64,000 bases of DNA from positions 36,329,530 through 36,393,529 of the forward strand of contig NC_051071.1 of the NCBI RefSeq assembly GCF_004664715.2. The letters run 5' to 3'. The notes beneath the pieces were generated by a model that was given only the letters and a program-made list of their open reading frames with translations, made no database searches and was not told the DNA's origin. Below, piece by piece: positions 37,472-50,036 of this stretch (positions within the stretch are counted from its first letter, which is position 1; each line of letters opens with the position of its first letter). The translations under genes and the position numbers were made by a program. The stretch comes from Peromyscus leucopus (lineage: Eukaryota > Chordata > Mammalia > Rodentia > Cricetidae).

Positions 37472-37650
37472 ATGAGCAGCATTGGCTGGCAAACACTGTC
37501 CCTGTCGCTGGGGTTAGTGTTGTCGATTTTGAACAAGGTAGCGCCGCAGGCGTGCCCGGCCCAGTGCTCCTGTTCAGGCAGCACGGTGGACTGTCATGGG
37601 CTGGCACTGCGCAGCGTGCCCAGGAATATCCCCCGCAACACCGAGAGACT
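37472..37650 (+). CDS. SLIT2: SLIT2 exon 1, coding part: signal peptide and LRRNT cap
   Basis: Start of SLIT2, the secreted axon-guidance ligand that binds ROBO receptors through its leucine-rich repeat domains. The 179 nt encode residues 1-59 and two bases of codon 60. Residues 1 to about 26 form a signal peptide with hydrophobic core [12 protein letters not shown]. The LRRNT cap follows, with cysteines at residues 28, 32, 34 and 41 ([14 protein letters not shown]), then [11 protein letters not shown]. The ATG has A at -3 and matches the known SLIT2 start. The exon ends at a gtgagt donor (37651), phase 2, and exon 2 continues the frame exactly. I know the family sequence well enough to exclude SLIT1 and SLIT3 with good confidence. 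The reading frame stays open upstream to a GTG at 37322 but contains no ATG, so 37472 is the start. It lies in a CpG island about 1.9 kb downstream of a TATA box. Confidence 0.97.
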
Positions 37651-40313
37651 GTGAGTACGGGCGCTTCGCCCTCCCCGATTCTCCTTCACTCCCCATCGAG
37701 GTAGCATATCCCTAAGCGTCCAGCCTGGAAAGTCCACGTGCGATAGAAACCGGTTCCTGGGGCAGCTCTCAGAGGCTCTCCAGCAAGCACATCCCGGGGG
37801 TGGGCCCTCTGAAAGGTGAAAGATTGGCGGGCACTTAACTGGGAGGAGCCTTTGCCAAGGAAGGGCGGATCGCTGGCAGCTACGTGTCCTCCCCCCCCCC
37901 TCCCGCCCTTCCCCTTTGCCACTTGCAACTGCCTGTGGACTGTGGGCCAGTTCTTTCTGGCTGGAGAGTGAGGCGCCTGGGACTAGAATTCAAGGATGCC
38001 CGGGGCAAGGGAGGTGTGACTGTGTTTCCCAGACTCTGCAAAACGAGTCACCTTGCAGTGTTGCAAACATGGGTTATCTGAGGACCTTGTTGCTTCAGAC
38101 TGGGGCAAAGGGAGGTGGCAGGCTGCTCAAAAGAGAGAAGCTTTCTCTCCCAGGCTTTGTGTACCCTTCTAAATACGGGGGGGGGGGCGTGGAGTCTTAG
38201 GGTGTCCTGGGGATCTTTTCATAGTTTGTGAAGGATAAGTGTCCCAAGACAAGAGTAGGCTCAGTAGCAACACGCATCATCTCCCTGCCACGACTCTCTA
38301 AAGCCCCTCTCATTTTCCGGGAGGAGGCGGCAACAGTAACGTCCTTAAGGGAATCCATTTGGGAGACTTGAGCTAGGACCTCGTCCCAGGGCTTAAGTAA
38401 AGTTAGCATTGCTCCTCTGTCTGGAACCCACTGGGCCGGGTCCAACTGCTTTGGTGACCCCGTGGCCCTGGGCTGCTCCCTCCAGCCCTCCCCGCTGCGG
38501 CTGTGTGCCCTCGGGCACCTTGCTGGCAGTCTGAGAGCTCCTTCACGTGGTGGCAGCTGCTCTGCCTACCCCTCTTCGCGCTCTGCCGCCCGCAGACATC
38601 CCCGCCTCCCTGTCTGCGCCAGTCTTTAATGAAGAAATAAACGCAGATCCAGGGATGACTGCCCACGCGCTCCTGGTGGGACACTTCCCGAGTTAGGGAA
38701 GCGAAGCGCGGAAGCCACTCTCTTTGTGAAGCGGAGCCCTCTGCCACGAGCCCGGGATGCGCCAGGCTCTCCCGGTTGCGCATGGGTCAGGCAGGCGCCG
38801 GTGGCCTGGGCTGGTGTGTCTTGGGCCGGTGTGTAGTGGTGATTGCGCAGAGACTCCGGTTCTTTGCTAAGGCTGCATTAAGCTGCCCTAAGGGGAGACC
38901 CTAGGACAGGACTTCTGTGCTCAAAGTCATCAGGGCCAACAGTTGCCCTCCTCTTGATTCCCCCCCCGCCCCCCTCCCCCCAGTTTGAGGGCCTAAGTCT
39001 AGGACTTTCTTCTTTCCCGAAAGGTTTGCCAAACCCCAGCTCCAATGGGGCTCCCCCTTGATTATTTCTCTAATCCCTTGGTGCCCAGCTAGTTGAGCCT
39101 TTCCCCGTGCGGGTATCTCATCAGGATGTGATCCTGCACGTTTGTGTGCTGTTGGGGTCGGGATCGCGGGAGGAGATAACAAATAGCCCTCGAAGGACTC
39201 CCACAACTTTAGAGACAGTTCCAAGCGGTTGATTGGGGAGAAGGGGGAGGGGGCTAGAGAAGATGAGAAAGGCTAATTTAGTTCTGTCATTCCACGCCCT
39301 TCAGAACAGTGTAAACACTAACTTGTCAAAGCACTGGGTTTCCAGAAATGGCAGTGGAGTACCTAGTGGTTGAGAAAAAAAAATTCTTAGGAGAGATTTG
39401 TGGAGTTTTCAGGAAACCACATACTCAGTGCTTGTTTATAAAATTCTATCGTTAGCCAAGTAAACACTTTAAATACAGATTTTAGCAGGAAGTCTGAAAG
39501 TCCAAAGTAAGAGAACTTCCAGAAAGGGACACAGTGAAACCTCCCAAAGGCTAGTTTTATTGTGAATGAATGAGACTATGCAAATTTAGTTGTTGACCAG
39601 AAAAGAAGGTTGTGACTGAAGAAAAAGTGGTGCTGAAATGGATCAAACGTGCGTCAAGGCCAAATCCTACTTCCGTTATTGTTCCCACTTGTGGTTTAAA
39701 CCACAGTCACAGTGGGGGGACTGGGGACGCAATAAAGAGTTCAGCTTCCCCAGGGACTGGGAATGGTGGGGAGGTGAAGGTCTTTGAGGTGCCGCACTCT
39801 CCCTGACACACACTTTTCTTTGCCTCAGGAATTTGGGCGACAATGCTACCTCAAAGTGTTCTAATTTTAAAAATCTCTCTCAGAATAGTATGAGACATTT
39901 TTTTCTTCTTTCATTAATCTTCCTGAAAGAAAATTCTTGGGGTCTGTGCTAAAAATAAAAGCCAAACTGCAGAATGCCTCAGTAAATAAATACCCACATT
40001 CTTTGGGAAACCCAAATAGAAGGCACTCACACATACAGGCCACAAACACACAACAAAAGCCAGGGCTAGTGATGACATCATCACTTCATTTTCTTGTCAT
40101 ATGTCAGCAAAAATTCCGTAAACATGAGACATTTATAAACTATTATTTCAAAGGCTTCTTCCCTTTGCTCTCCTGCTTACTTTTTAAGCCACACTAATTG
40201 AATTAAGGTTTTTTTTTTTTCCATAAATCGCCAACATGCTTTAAGTTTTACTTTGTTTGACCAAATATGATACAAATCAAAAGGAACTTCAATTTTTCTT
40301 GGTTGTCTCTTAG
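37651..40313 (+). other. SLIT2: SLIT2 intron 1
   Basis: 2.66 kb, gtgagt to tag, phase 2. The first 1.2 kb is GC-rich and CpG-containing, with short C and G runs (about 37891-37900, 38177-38186, 38960-38982). It then becomes AT-rich. I recognise no SINE or LINE in it, which suits a promoter-proximal intron under regulatory constraint. Confidence 0.9.
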
Positions 40314-40385
40314 GGATCTGAACGGAAATAACATCACAAGGATCACGAAGACAGATTTTGCTGGTCTCAGGCACCTCAGAGTTCT
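40314..40385 (+). CDS. SLIT2: SLIT2 exon 2: first leucine-rich repeat of domain D1
   Basis: A 72-nt exon that completes codon 60, encodes residues 61-83 and starts codon 84. It makes one LRR reading [11 protein letters not shown] then [14 protein letters not shown], which fits the LxLxxNxIxxI consensus with Asn at the conserved turn. It is preceded by a pyrimidine-rich tract and tag acceptor (40311-40313) and followed by a gtaagt donor at 40386. Both flanking introns are phase 2, so the exon is a symmetric LRR module. Sequence and position match SLIT2 domain D1, the first of four LRR domains. No frame damage is seen. Confidence 0.97.
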
Positions 40386-41506
40386 GTAAGTGTCTTCTCC
40401 CTCAGAGTCCTGAGAGTTTTGTTTTTAAGATGGCTTACTTAGTTATAATCACTAAATGTTCGGAGATTTTAAAACTTTCCTGAAGACAGGAACATTAAAA
40501 AAATAAAATAAAACAACAACTTAAGGTCATCTTGTATTTCTTTTTGTTTTCCATTGTATAACTTTTAGTGAAACTTGTGCCTTTGAGAGTGGATGTATGA
40601 TGGGGGTAACAGTAGAAAGGACTTCAGATCTCTACTCTACGGGCATTATACACAGAAATGTAGAATCACTGTTTTCTCAATACAAGTACATGATGGAAGA
40701 AATCTGATACTTTGAGGACATAGAGGGTTTCAGTAGACTGCTTTTTCTTCTTACTGAAGTAAAAGTATCCAGATTTCTCTTTTGCTAAGAAAAAGTAGAG
40801 AAAAACCTGAACATTAAAATCATGCAACCATCTTTTCAGCAGGTTTTGTGGGGTGTTTAAGTATCAAGTATATTGCTCTCATTTGGGGTTGTATTCCTTA
40901 CTTTGCGATTCTGTTACTGATATTAATTGTCTTGATATGATTAATGCACTAATTAGTGGTTCAAATTAGCTGTGAGTTAACCCTTAGTTGAGTCAATATA
41001 ATGTAAATTCGTACTACCCCACAGGTTTGTAAGTATTTACACCCAGTGGCCATATATTTTTGACTACTATGCATACCACGCTACCTTTTAAGGGCTTATT
41101 TTGGTCCTTATGACATGTGCCAATTGGTGATGTGCATCCACAAGTCAGAATTAAACCATGCATGTGCTGAGCTACTAAATTCCTTAGTTAGGGACACCGG
41201 TGAAATCAGTAGAAGAAAAAAAGCTCTCAAAGGATAGTTTCCATTATCGACTTACATTGGAGTTTAAGGTGTAGATTTTACTTTTTATTAGTAACTTGTG
41301 TGAGAAACTTCTTTAGTAATTTTTAAAAATAAACTCCTGTGGTATGGAAGCTGCTTCCCCTCTCTGGGTTCTCTCACATTTGCTAGTGACTCAATACAGA
41401 GCAAAATAAAATGGAAAAGTGCGAGAGAGTCTGTCGGTTTTTGGCTGCTGGGTCGCAGCCTCCTCAGAGGGCAACATTAAGAAGCCTGTTCTATTTTGCA
41501 TTGCAG
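40386..41506 (+). other. SLIT2: SLIT2 intron 2
   Basis: 1.12 kb, gtaagt to cag, phase 2. AT-rich unique sequence; I recognise no repeat or gene in it. Confidence 0.9.
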
Positions 41507-41578
41507 TCAGCTCATGGAGAACAAGATCAGCACCATCGAGAGGGGAGCATTCCAGGACCTTAAGGAGCTGGAGAGATT
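41507..41578 (+). CDS. SLIT2: SLIT2 exon 3: second leucine-rich repeat of domain D1
   Basis: A 72-nt exon that completes codon 84, encodes residues 85-107 and starts codon 108. It encodes the [14 protein letters not shown] then [14 protein letters not shown], with all consensus leucine/isoleucine positions and the conserved Asn. The acceptor is ttgcag (41501-41506) and the donor gtaagt starts at 41579. Intron 2 upstream is only 1.12 kb. Phase 2 on both sides is retained, and the translation is continuous with exons 2 and 4. Confidence 0.97.
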
Positions 41579-44491
41579 GTAAGTCTTTTCAGTTCCAAAC
41601 CTATGACAGCATGTCTGTATGTTTAAAACCACTTGAGTTTCAAGGATTATGTCTTCAGTTTCATGGCTTAGCTTTTAACGTTTAAGAAGAGAGGGCACAA
41701 ATAAGAGTTTTCCAACGTCAAAGCGAAAATCCCTGGGTAAAGAACATGAACTTGTATTAAAGCAAAAAAGTTCACGGCTTTCCTCAGATACTTATTTCCT
41801 TCATAATCATTGTTTTGGCACTAAAATAGGTACATGTGTTCATATCTGTTATCTGTGGTTTATGCAGAAAGAATGGTTGGAAATTTTATTTGCATTCATG
41901 GTACTTTATAGAAAGAGAGGCTTGGCTAAGAATCTTGTAAACATCCATGTTGTTGCTGTGTTCACTGTTGTTGATGCTTTAGGACATTTAAAAAGGGTTT
42001 TTATGGATGATTTACATTTTTTGATATTTAATACTTACAGTGAACATTGATAATAACTGCTACTCCTAATTCTATTTAATTGTTTTCTAGTAGCTTCTAA
42101 AATGATATGACTGGGAAAGATAAGCTGCAGATTATTAAGATAGGGATGACTGGCATTTTTTTCCATGAAGTTTAAGTGTAGATTTTGCACTTTAAAAAAT
42201 ATTTAGATGCAAAAATTTTATAGATATAAGTGTTACTTAACTGTTATTGTGTTTACAGAATACATATTATTCACATTATATGTATGTATAATAGACAAAA
42301 TTTATATCTGAAGTCAGAGAAATTATAGACTCTGTAATATAAAATATGATTTACAGATTTCATGTGTCTTGATTATTCAAGTTCAATATGTTTTCATTTT
42401 TAGGGCAGGCAAAATCTGTAGTAAAAGCACTAATAATTATTTTAATAAGTTTCCATGCCTGCCTTAATAGTCACTGTGGCAAAAATAAAATTTATACTTC
42501 TGTCTAAATATCTTAATTCTTGGCATAGCGTGTGTTCAGATTCACTGGGCCCAAGAGCAAAGGTTAATTCTGTCATTGTTTAGAAGTGGAAAATTGGCCT
42601 GTAATTTTGTGATACATTCATGGCTATTCAGCCTATGTTTTTATTGCCTCAAGCAAAGCATCATCATGTCTACATTATTTTACTATAAAAATCTGTCCAT
42701 TACACTGTAACTGTGGAATAATATATAAATTGATTTAGGTACACTGAGATATTTTCTGAGGGAGTGAAATCAAGATAAATATTTAATGGAATCCACACCC
42801 AAGTTCTTATGTTCGTAACCTATGTTGAATATTTAAAAGTACTCTGAAAGCACTTATTCTTCAGCTACTTCCTAGATGTTTGTCCATAGCTGATATACCT
42901 AGTGAGAAACTCTCAAAGATATTTTAAACCACATATGGTTTCAATGTATTGATAAAATTTAGATGAATAGATATATAAATGTTCATTGGAACACTAGCAG
43001 TTTTGTGAAGAGTGTCATCTAGTCATATTATGGTTCTAAAATTCATTTAAATCACAGGATTCTCTAATGTTTTCTCCAGCTCATGTTCACTTGTATTGTA
43101 ATTTTAAATCTTTAGGAACATACCAGCAATGCACACTTTTTCTTATTTTTTAAGGCCACCTCAGAATTTCATGTGAACTCTCATCTGAAATAAATTAGCT
43201 CTTCCTAAAAAATCCTACAGATGCCATATAATCTGAAATTTGATTAGAGTTGTAAGTGGATACTATTTTTTGACTTTTAATTCCCCTGAGAACGTCACTT
43301 CATCTCAGAACAATTTTTCTGTTCTACAAAGACTAAGTCAGATGTTGCAGGGTGGGAGGAGGGCTTGTAATTTTGAATGAAAACTAATATATATGCAAGA
43401 CTTCTTTAAATCACCCCAGCTGTTGGCTGAGAGCAAATATTTCATATTTGTGAGGAAAAGCTGAGAAAATTCCATTTGTTTACAACTGCCAAGTCCATCA
43501 GATGGAAGCGCTTTGTTATCTGACAGCCAATTCATCTCCTTGGGACTCTGGAATTCTAAGCCATTTCTTAGGAACATTGTGGATACACTTTTCAAATATT
43601 TATTTTTAAATATATTAAATGCCAAGGAAGTTTTGCTAAGGAAGGCATTCAAAATTATTGGGAAAAAGACTATTTTAAATTTCCTTCAGTTTATTTTTTA
43701 AGAAATAAAAATACAAAAACCCCACCTTAGTTTGTGAGTTTCCTATTCCAATTATTATGGCTTATAGCATTTATTTTTATTTTATATAGAGTCATTATTA
43801 TTGTCACACAAATTGTTTTCTCACAAAATTTCAAGGGACAATGTAAGAAACAGAAAATAATCAATGGATTAATGTTAAACACTGGATTGTATAATCTACA
43901 TGTTTGTTAATAAATTGGATGCAGAATTGCAAAATGAACTCCAAATTGTGAAAAGATGCATTAGAAATAGTTTATGTTGTAACAGCCATTCATGAAGTAA
44001 AGCATGAGTGTTTTTTCTTTGTATGTAAAACAAAACAGAATAAAAAACATCATCTTTATACACTTACAAGTTATGGTTCCGAGTTGTTTTCATTTTAAAA
44101 TGATAACAATAAAAGCATTTGCCAGTGTGAAGGTATTTTGTGAAAACTTCAGGGATAGGTATTTTGCATAATGTTGGTGAAGTTTTAACTGGATGAGGAG
44201 AAGACAGATCTGAAAATAGTAAATACCATATACATCTTTTTTGCATTTGGTTTTAAATTTGTAAAAAAAAAAATAAATAAGATCATTTTAACTTAAATTT
44301 CATGCTATGCGATTAGAAAGGCATACTTGTAAATCAAAGCACTATCAGTGCAATATAAAGATATTCTTCACTTATTAAATAGATGTTGTTTATAAAAAGG
44401 TGTCAGTCAAAATGTTAAGATGCCCTTCCTTCCCCCTTGCTCCCTCCTTCTTCCTTCCTCCTGTCCTTCTTCCTTTACTTTCTTACCTTCT

Positions 44492-45003
44492 TCTCAAAAC
44501 TTTTCTCTTCCCCCTGTTTCTTCCTTCCTTTCACGTCACTTCCTTTTGCTATGGGGGAAGCAGCATCTGATGATGAAGATGTCATCAGCAGGTGGTTATG
44601 GATCACTGTAAATGGGAGAGGTTTTAATGGAACTTGCCCCCCATGAGCACATGTTGGGACAGTTGCTGCCATACTCCCAGGGCTGACATGTGCCATGCCA
44701 GGGTGAGTGTCTGGAATGCTTTGTTTTGTCAATAGTATTATTTATCTGGGGTGGGGGTCATGGAGAATACTCATCATGCACACTGCAATACAGCAGCTTC
44801 CTATTGTTTGATAAGAAAGTTATAGAGGAATATAATGAAGTCATTTTACCAGCTGATCCAATCAAAATCAATTAAGCAAACATCAAAGTACATACAAGTA
44901 AGTTACAGCAGGAAGTTGGGATACTTGAAGTATGCATTTTCTTATACTTCACAGAACACTTATTTTAAAAGTTGTTAATTCAAGGTATATAATGTCTTAG
45001 TTT

Positions 45004-45045
<42 letters not shown>

Positions 45046-45067
45046 TTCCTTCCTTCCTTCCTTCCTC

Positions 45068-45126
<59 letters not shown>

Positions 45127-45441
45127 GTCTGTCTCTGTCTCTTTCTCTCTTCCTCCCTCCCTCTCTCCCTCTTTTTCTTTCCTTTTCCAACACAGAAATT
45201 CCACATGTTGCTGAGACCTGTGCTGCTCACTGGCTATCTATTCACAGCTACGGTCATGCTGTAGGCATTGAGTTCTGCTCTTTGCTTTTTATGGCTGTTT
45301 GTGGGGACTTCAGCATTCTACTGTTAAAATCAACTCCTCTCATTTTGAAAATTTTCTTAATTTATTTATCTCAAAACTTTTCTCTTCCCCCTGTTTCTTC
45401 CTTCTTTTCATGTCACTTCCTTTTGCTATGGGGAAAGCAGC
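44492..45441. repeat. Direct duplication of a 73-bp segment in intron 3
   Basis: 44492-44564 and 45369-45441 differ at only 3 of 73 positions by my count; both start tctcaaaacttttctcttcc and end in agcagc. They lie 877 bp apart and bracket the CTTT microsatellite. Confidence 0.9.
45001..45180. repeat. (CTTT)n / (CTTC)n tetranucleotide microsatellite
   Basis: About 180 bp of almost pure pyrimidine: CTTT units, a CTTC patch (about 45040-45065), more CTTT, then mixed CT. The minus-strand Lys/Glu/Arg open frames here are artefacts. Confidence 0.97.
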
Positions 45442-45872
45442 TTAATTAATTAATTAATTAATTAAGTAAGTAAGTAATTAATTACTTAAATTAATAAGTG
45501 GAATATTATTGGTAACTTTGATACACTGAAACTGCCAAAATGAAGTGCATATTTGTCTAGCTTATGTTCATGGGGCAGCAGCAGCTAGGAACAGGAAATT
45601 GTGGCTTTGTATGGACATCCAAGTGCCAAACACTCGTCATACAGTAATTACAGAAGTAGGAAGGCACTGTGGATGGGTAGACAGTTTCAGAGTGTGGGCT
45701 ATGTGATGCTGTTTTAGACTCTGCTGATGGGGGTAGGACAGAGAGAGACAGAAAAACAGAGGGTGTGGGTCAGAATGAATTATCTAGCTGTTCGGGATTT
45801 TGGCACCGTTTTAATATATTCTGATGGATCAACAGTGAAAAATTCTCATTAGTTGTGTTGTTGTTTGTTTCT

Positions 45873-47880
45873 CTAGCCACATATAAACTCAACTCCATTC
45901 TAAACTCAGAAACATTGGACAAGAGAGACTTCCACAGACCCTGAATTTCAATTCTCTTGTCTGATTTTTATAACACAACTTCCTCTTTAAAATCTTCTGT
46001 TTTCTTTTCTTCAAAATAGGGATAGTTATTAATACCCATCTCTTCCATCAATACTGCAACTGTCTGTTTTTCAGACAAATACTTCATTCAAATACTCCCG
46101 CTTTTATTCTCTACATATTTAAAGTAACATTTTTATTTCTAGTGGTTTTACCACTGGATAGTTTGCTTAAAAAATATAATTCTGTGATATTGTGATGTAG
46201 CCATGGAGGAATTCTGGGAAATAAATCTGATAACTTAAATATTTTGAAGGTTCCACCAAATTCATAATCATAAAACTCATCAACTTTTAACATAGAAATT
46301 TAGATCCCTTTGGGATAAAGGTCCTATGTGAGCAAACACTGTATTTCATGAACAAATACTTAAAAGATGTGTTTTCCTGTAATTCAGTACTGATTTTTTT
46401 CTTTTTGACATTAAACAAGTCACATTGTGAGGCTAAAAGCTGTGGAACACACAGCAGTTGTGTTGTAGGTTGTAACACATGAGTTCAAGTGGAGAAAATG
46501 TTGTAGAACAGGTCTGAAGGATAGCACTGTTTATCCTCTGTTTGTCCAGGCTGCAGAGGACCCCTCTGCCCTCTAATCCTGAAAGCTTATATGCAACTAA
46601 ACACATACATACTTCTTATTGTAAGGAGAATCTCACTTAGCTAATCTCCGTGGCAAAGAATCCAAGTTCATCTCAAGGGACTCTTCTCTGGTATCTTACA
46701 CCTTAGTTTAAAAATCCCTGTTGCTAACTTCGTAGACATTGTTTTCTTCTTAAAGAAATACATCAGAGCTGGAGTATGCACATCCCATAAAGTAAAAATG
46801 TGCTAAATGACTGATAGTTGTGGAATGCCCCAATTCCGATGCACGTCTAAGCAATATATAGACTATTTTAAATTGTGCTACTGACTGTGATCTTAGAAAG
46901 CTTTCATGAGAGGGTGCTGTTACAAGTTTAGAGGAACAATCACTGCAATGTGTTTTTATGGGCACTGAAGTCAAAGGGTGCTGAGAAGACACTTTGCCAC
47001 TGTGGACTACTTTATAAATTCCAAGGCAGCAAAGGGTGTTTATTTTTCCCACATCTGTTTTGGGCTCATCCTTTGTGACATTGTTTGCTGGATGCTGTTT
47101 CCTTTATGCTTCCCCTGAAATGAGGAGTTTAGTTTGCACTGTTTCAGTGTATTTGTGGAAGCAGTGAATGTCAAATATTTTCCCATTTAGTTCTGTCTTT
47201 CATTGCTTTTGGATACCTTTCCGCTTGAATTATGCCTTCCAGAGTGCATTTCACAAGCTTGCATAGAAGGGGAGCTTTTTTTTTTTCTTTATGGACTTTA
47301 CATGTATTGTCCTATTTTCAAAACAAGTTACATCTGCTGGACAGCAGGGCACATTAGTAATAATGGAATCTTGGGGACAAAAAAGCTGACTTCAAGTTAT
47401 GGGTGCTGAGTATTATTTTAAAATGCCTTCTACACAATCTGTTGCCTTTCCTCTTTATAGCATCCATCTACCCTGGGATTCAGGAAGACTGCTCTAGTGC
47501 AGAAGTTATGCCACATTATTTTAGACTGTGATGATAATGGTATTTGTGTGGACTATCTAGCCATTCTTTCTTTGTGGTGCCTTGTCATATCATCTGCTAG
47601 ATCACCAGTGCAAAGCACTCATCCATTGTATTGATGCTGGTGTTGTCTAGCCATGTATGAACTCTCCTCCATCCTAAATTTGGAAACATTCAAAAGAGAG
47701 ACTTCAGAAAGCCCTGAATTTTAATACCCATGTGCAACCTTGATTACTTTGCATCATCTTTAATATCATCATCAGTTTCCTCACCTTTCAAATAGGGATA
47801 GTAATACCTAATTACTAATTCTGGGATTAGTGAGATAAGGTACACAGTTTCTAGGAACACATAGTTGGTACACTGTGCTT
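45873..47880 (+). repeat. Pair of related MIR-like segments (45873-46045 and 47647-47880)
   Basis: Both begin ctagcca, share an aaacatt core and gagacttc, then a ccctgaattt and an aatagggatagt segment. The second includes agtttcctcacctttcaaat, a clear MIR hallmark (cagtttcctcatctgtaaaat). Copy-to-copy identity is moderate, so the duplication or the two insertions are old. Confidence 0.6.
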
Positions 47881-48202
47881 AAAAAAAACTGCAGTTACAG
47901 ATTTTAACACAACTTCTTTTTCAAAAGTTGAATTTAAGGGTATTTTGTATCCTAAAATATAAATATATTATATTTATTCATCTATATTTGTTACTTTCAC
48001 TTTAAGTTTCTTCTTGGGATCAGAAGATATGAAGAAAGTGCATACTTTTCCTTATGTTTTTTAAGAGTATTATATATACTCTCTTAACATGTAGAGTAAC
48101 ATTAACTGAAAGATATTAGCAAGAAAAATCATTTTTTATTAAAAAGTATTGGCTTCTCTAACATGGGGCACAGAGGATGAAGTCATCATTGAGATTGCTG
48201 CT

Positions 48203-48261
48203 CAAACCAAACCAAACCAAACAAAACCAAACCAAACCAAACCAAACCAACAACAACAACA
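48203..48261. repeat. (AAACC)n / (AAC)n simple repeat
   Basis: Pentanucleotide AAACC units with one interruption, ending in AAC triplets. Confidence 0.93.
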
Positions 48262-49600
48262 AAACCCCAACCGTCAGCTCTTTCAAACAAGCTAGATGAT
48301 AAAACTGATGAAAATTTAAACTTTCGTTTTATGTAAGATAAAAGCATTTCCTTTACAAATGTCAAAAAACAATGCTTTAAATGGGCAAGTAGAAATTTCA
48401 CCTGAAGAGTCAAAAGAGAGAATAATTAGCCTTAGCACTGATTATTTATGTATGAAGAGTAGGAGAGCAATGATACACTTTAAGGTAACATTTACTAAAT
48501 TTCAGACCAGGTATGTATACTGAAGTATATTTGCATTGATTTGTAGATATGAAACACAATTTTTTTTCATGGAGTTTGTTAAAACTGTTTTAAGTTTGCA
48601 TTTTGAATTATATGGAAGGTTATCTTGAGTTAAAATATTAATTGAGCTGATATGAAAGTTGAGAAAAGTAAGGTACTCTAGTGTCCATCAAAGGATAAAT
48701 CACTGGGGCAGATGGAAGATAATAATTTAGGAAAAAGCATCTCACTCATGATCCAGGTAGTGGTTAATCAGCATTTCAGAGGCCTGCAGTGTTCTGATAG
48801 CTCTGAGATCATTTATTCATCTGAAAGTCACACTCAGAAACAGCAGGTGGCATAGATCTAGGAACTTTAATTATCTCTGGTCTTAGAAAAGCTATCTCAG
48901 AGAAACACACCACACACATCTTTCTGAAAACATGAATCATCATCCAGAGAATCCTCAAATGGTCCTCGGATCCTGTGGGCAGACTGTATCCCAGGGTGAT
49001 GACACAGAACTGATGTGACTGTATTCTGTCCTTGGGCACAACTAAGGCTTTTTACAGAGTACCTTGTGTGGTCTCCCATCAATAATCCTATGCAATAGCC
49101 TTTCACTGTTGTCCTGTCCTGGGACCATCACTTTAAATGCCATCTCATTTACATTAGAGTTCACATCATGACACTCCCCTTTTTAAGTCACTATGATGTT
49201 TTCTTTAGAAAACAGGACTGCCTTTTCTCCAGTACTTTTTTTGTGTGATTGTTTTGTATCTTACTAGTCTTTAAAGCAATTATAGATTAAAAAAATATGC
49301 TGTTTAGGGATTTAATTTCTGGCATCTACAAGAACTTTTACATTTAAATATTTCATTGAATTTGAAGGAATCTGGTGTCCTTTTATTGAAAAGGCTTCCT
49401 TCCATTAACCTTATTATATATACATATCCATGTCCATGATGGAGGAAGAAAAGCAAATTTTCAATTTTTTTCCTCTTCCTTTAGTATGCCTGCCATTTTT
49501 GTGATATTACCTTGCCTCATGTTCAAAACAAAATACATCATGATTTTAGACACATTCACTTTCATGAAGAAATAACTAAATTCATAAAAAAATATAATTA

Positions 49601-49603
49601 GTG

Positions 49604-49647
<44 letters not shown>
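49601..49647. repeat. (GT)n microsatellite
   Basis: GT repeat with one GC interruption near its start. Confidence 0.95.
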
Positions 49648-49648
<1 letters not shown>

Positions 49649-49741
49649 CAGCCTTTACAAGGAGGTCTGTATGCTAAAGTGTGCTTGTGGAAGCCACAGA
49701 ACAACTGTGTGGGGTAGTTTCTCTCCTTCCACATTTTTCTT

Positions 49742-50036
49742 TTTTAAAAATGATTTATTTATTTTTATTTATATATAATGGTGTTTTGCCTGCGTGTACA
49801 TCTATCTGAGGGCATTGGAACTCCTAGAACTGAAGTTACAGACAGTTGTGAACTGCCATTGGGTTTTGAGAATTGAATCCAGGTCATTTGGAAGACCAGT
49901 ACTCATAACCACTAAGTCATCTCTTTAGCTCCTCTTTCTGCTTTCATACCTGTTTCAGCAATGAAACTCAGGTTGTCAGGCTTATAATTTTGGCTGGCAA
50001 GCACCTCACCCACTGAGCCATTCTGCCAGTCTCCCA
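49742..50036 (-). repeat. Antisense B2 followed by a B4-like fragment
   Basis: 49742-49932 is a reversed B2 (aatgatttatttatttttat, gaattgaatccaggtcattt, aaccactaagtcatctcttt). 49933-50036 is a reversed B4-like head (caatgaaactcaggttgtca, cacccactgagccattctg). Confidence 0.75.

Larger units (their letters stand above)
35140..37700. promoter_or_regulatory. CpG island over SLIT2 promoter and exon 1
   Basis: CpG-dense, GC-rich sequence starts sharply near 35140 after AT-rich and simple-sequence DNA and runs through exon 1. A second weaker CpG-rich patch lies in intron 1 at about 38430-38850. SLIT2 promoter methylation in tumours is established for the human gene; the island here is its likely counterpart. 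Bounds are by eye. Confidence 0.8.
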
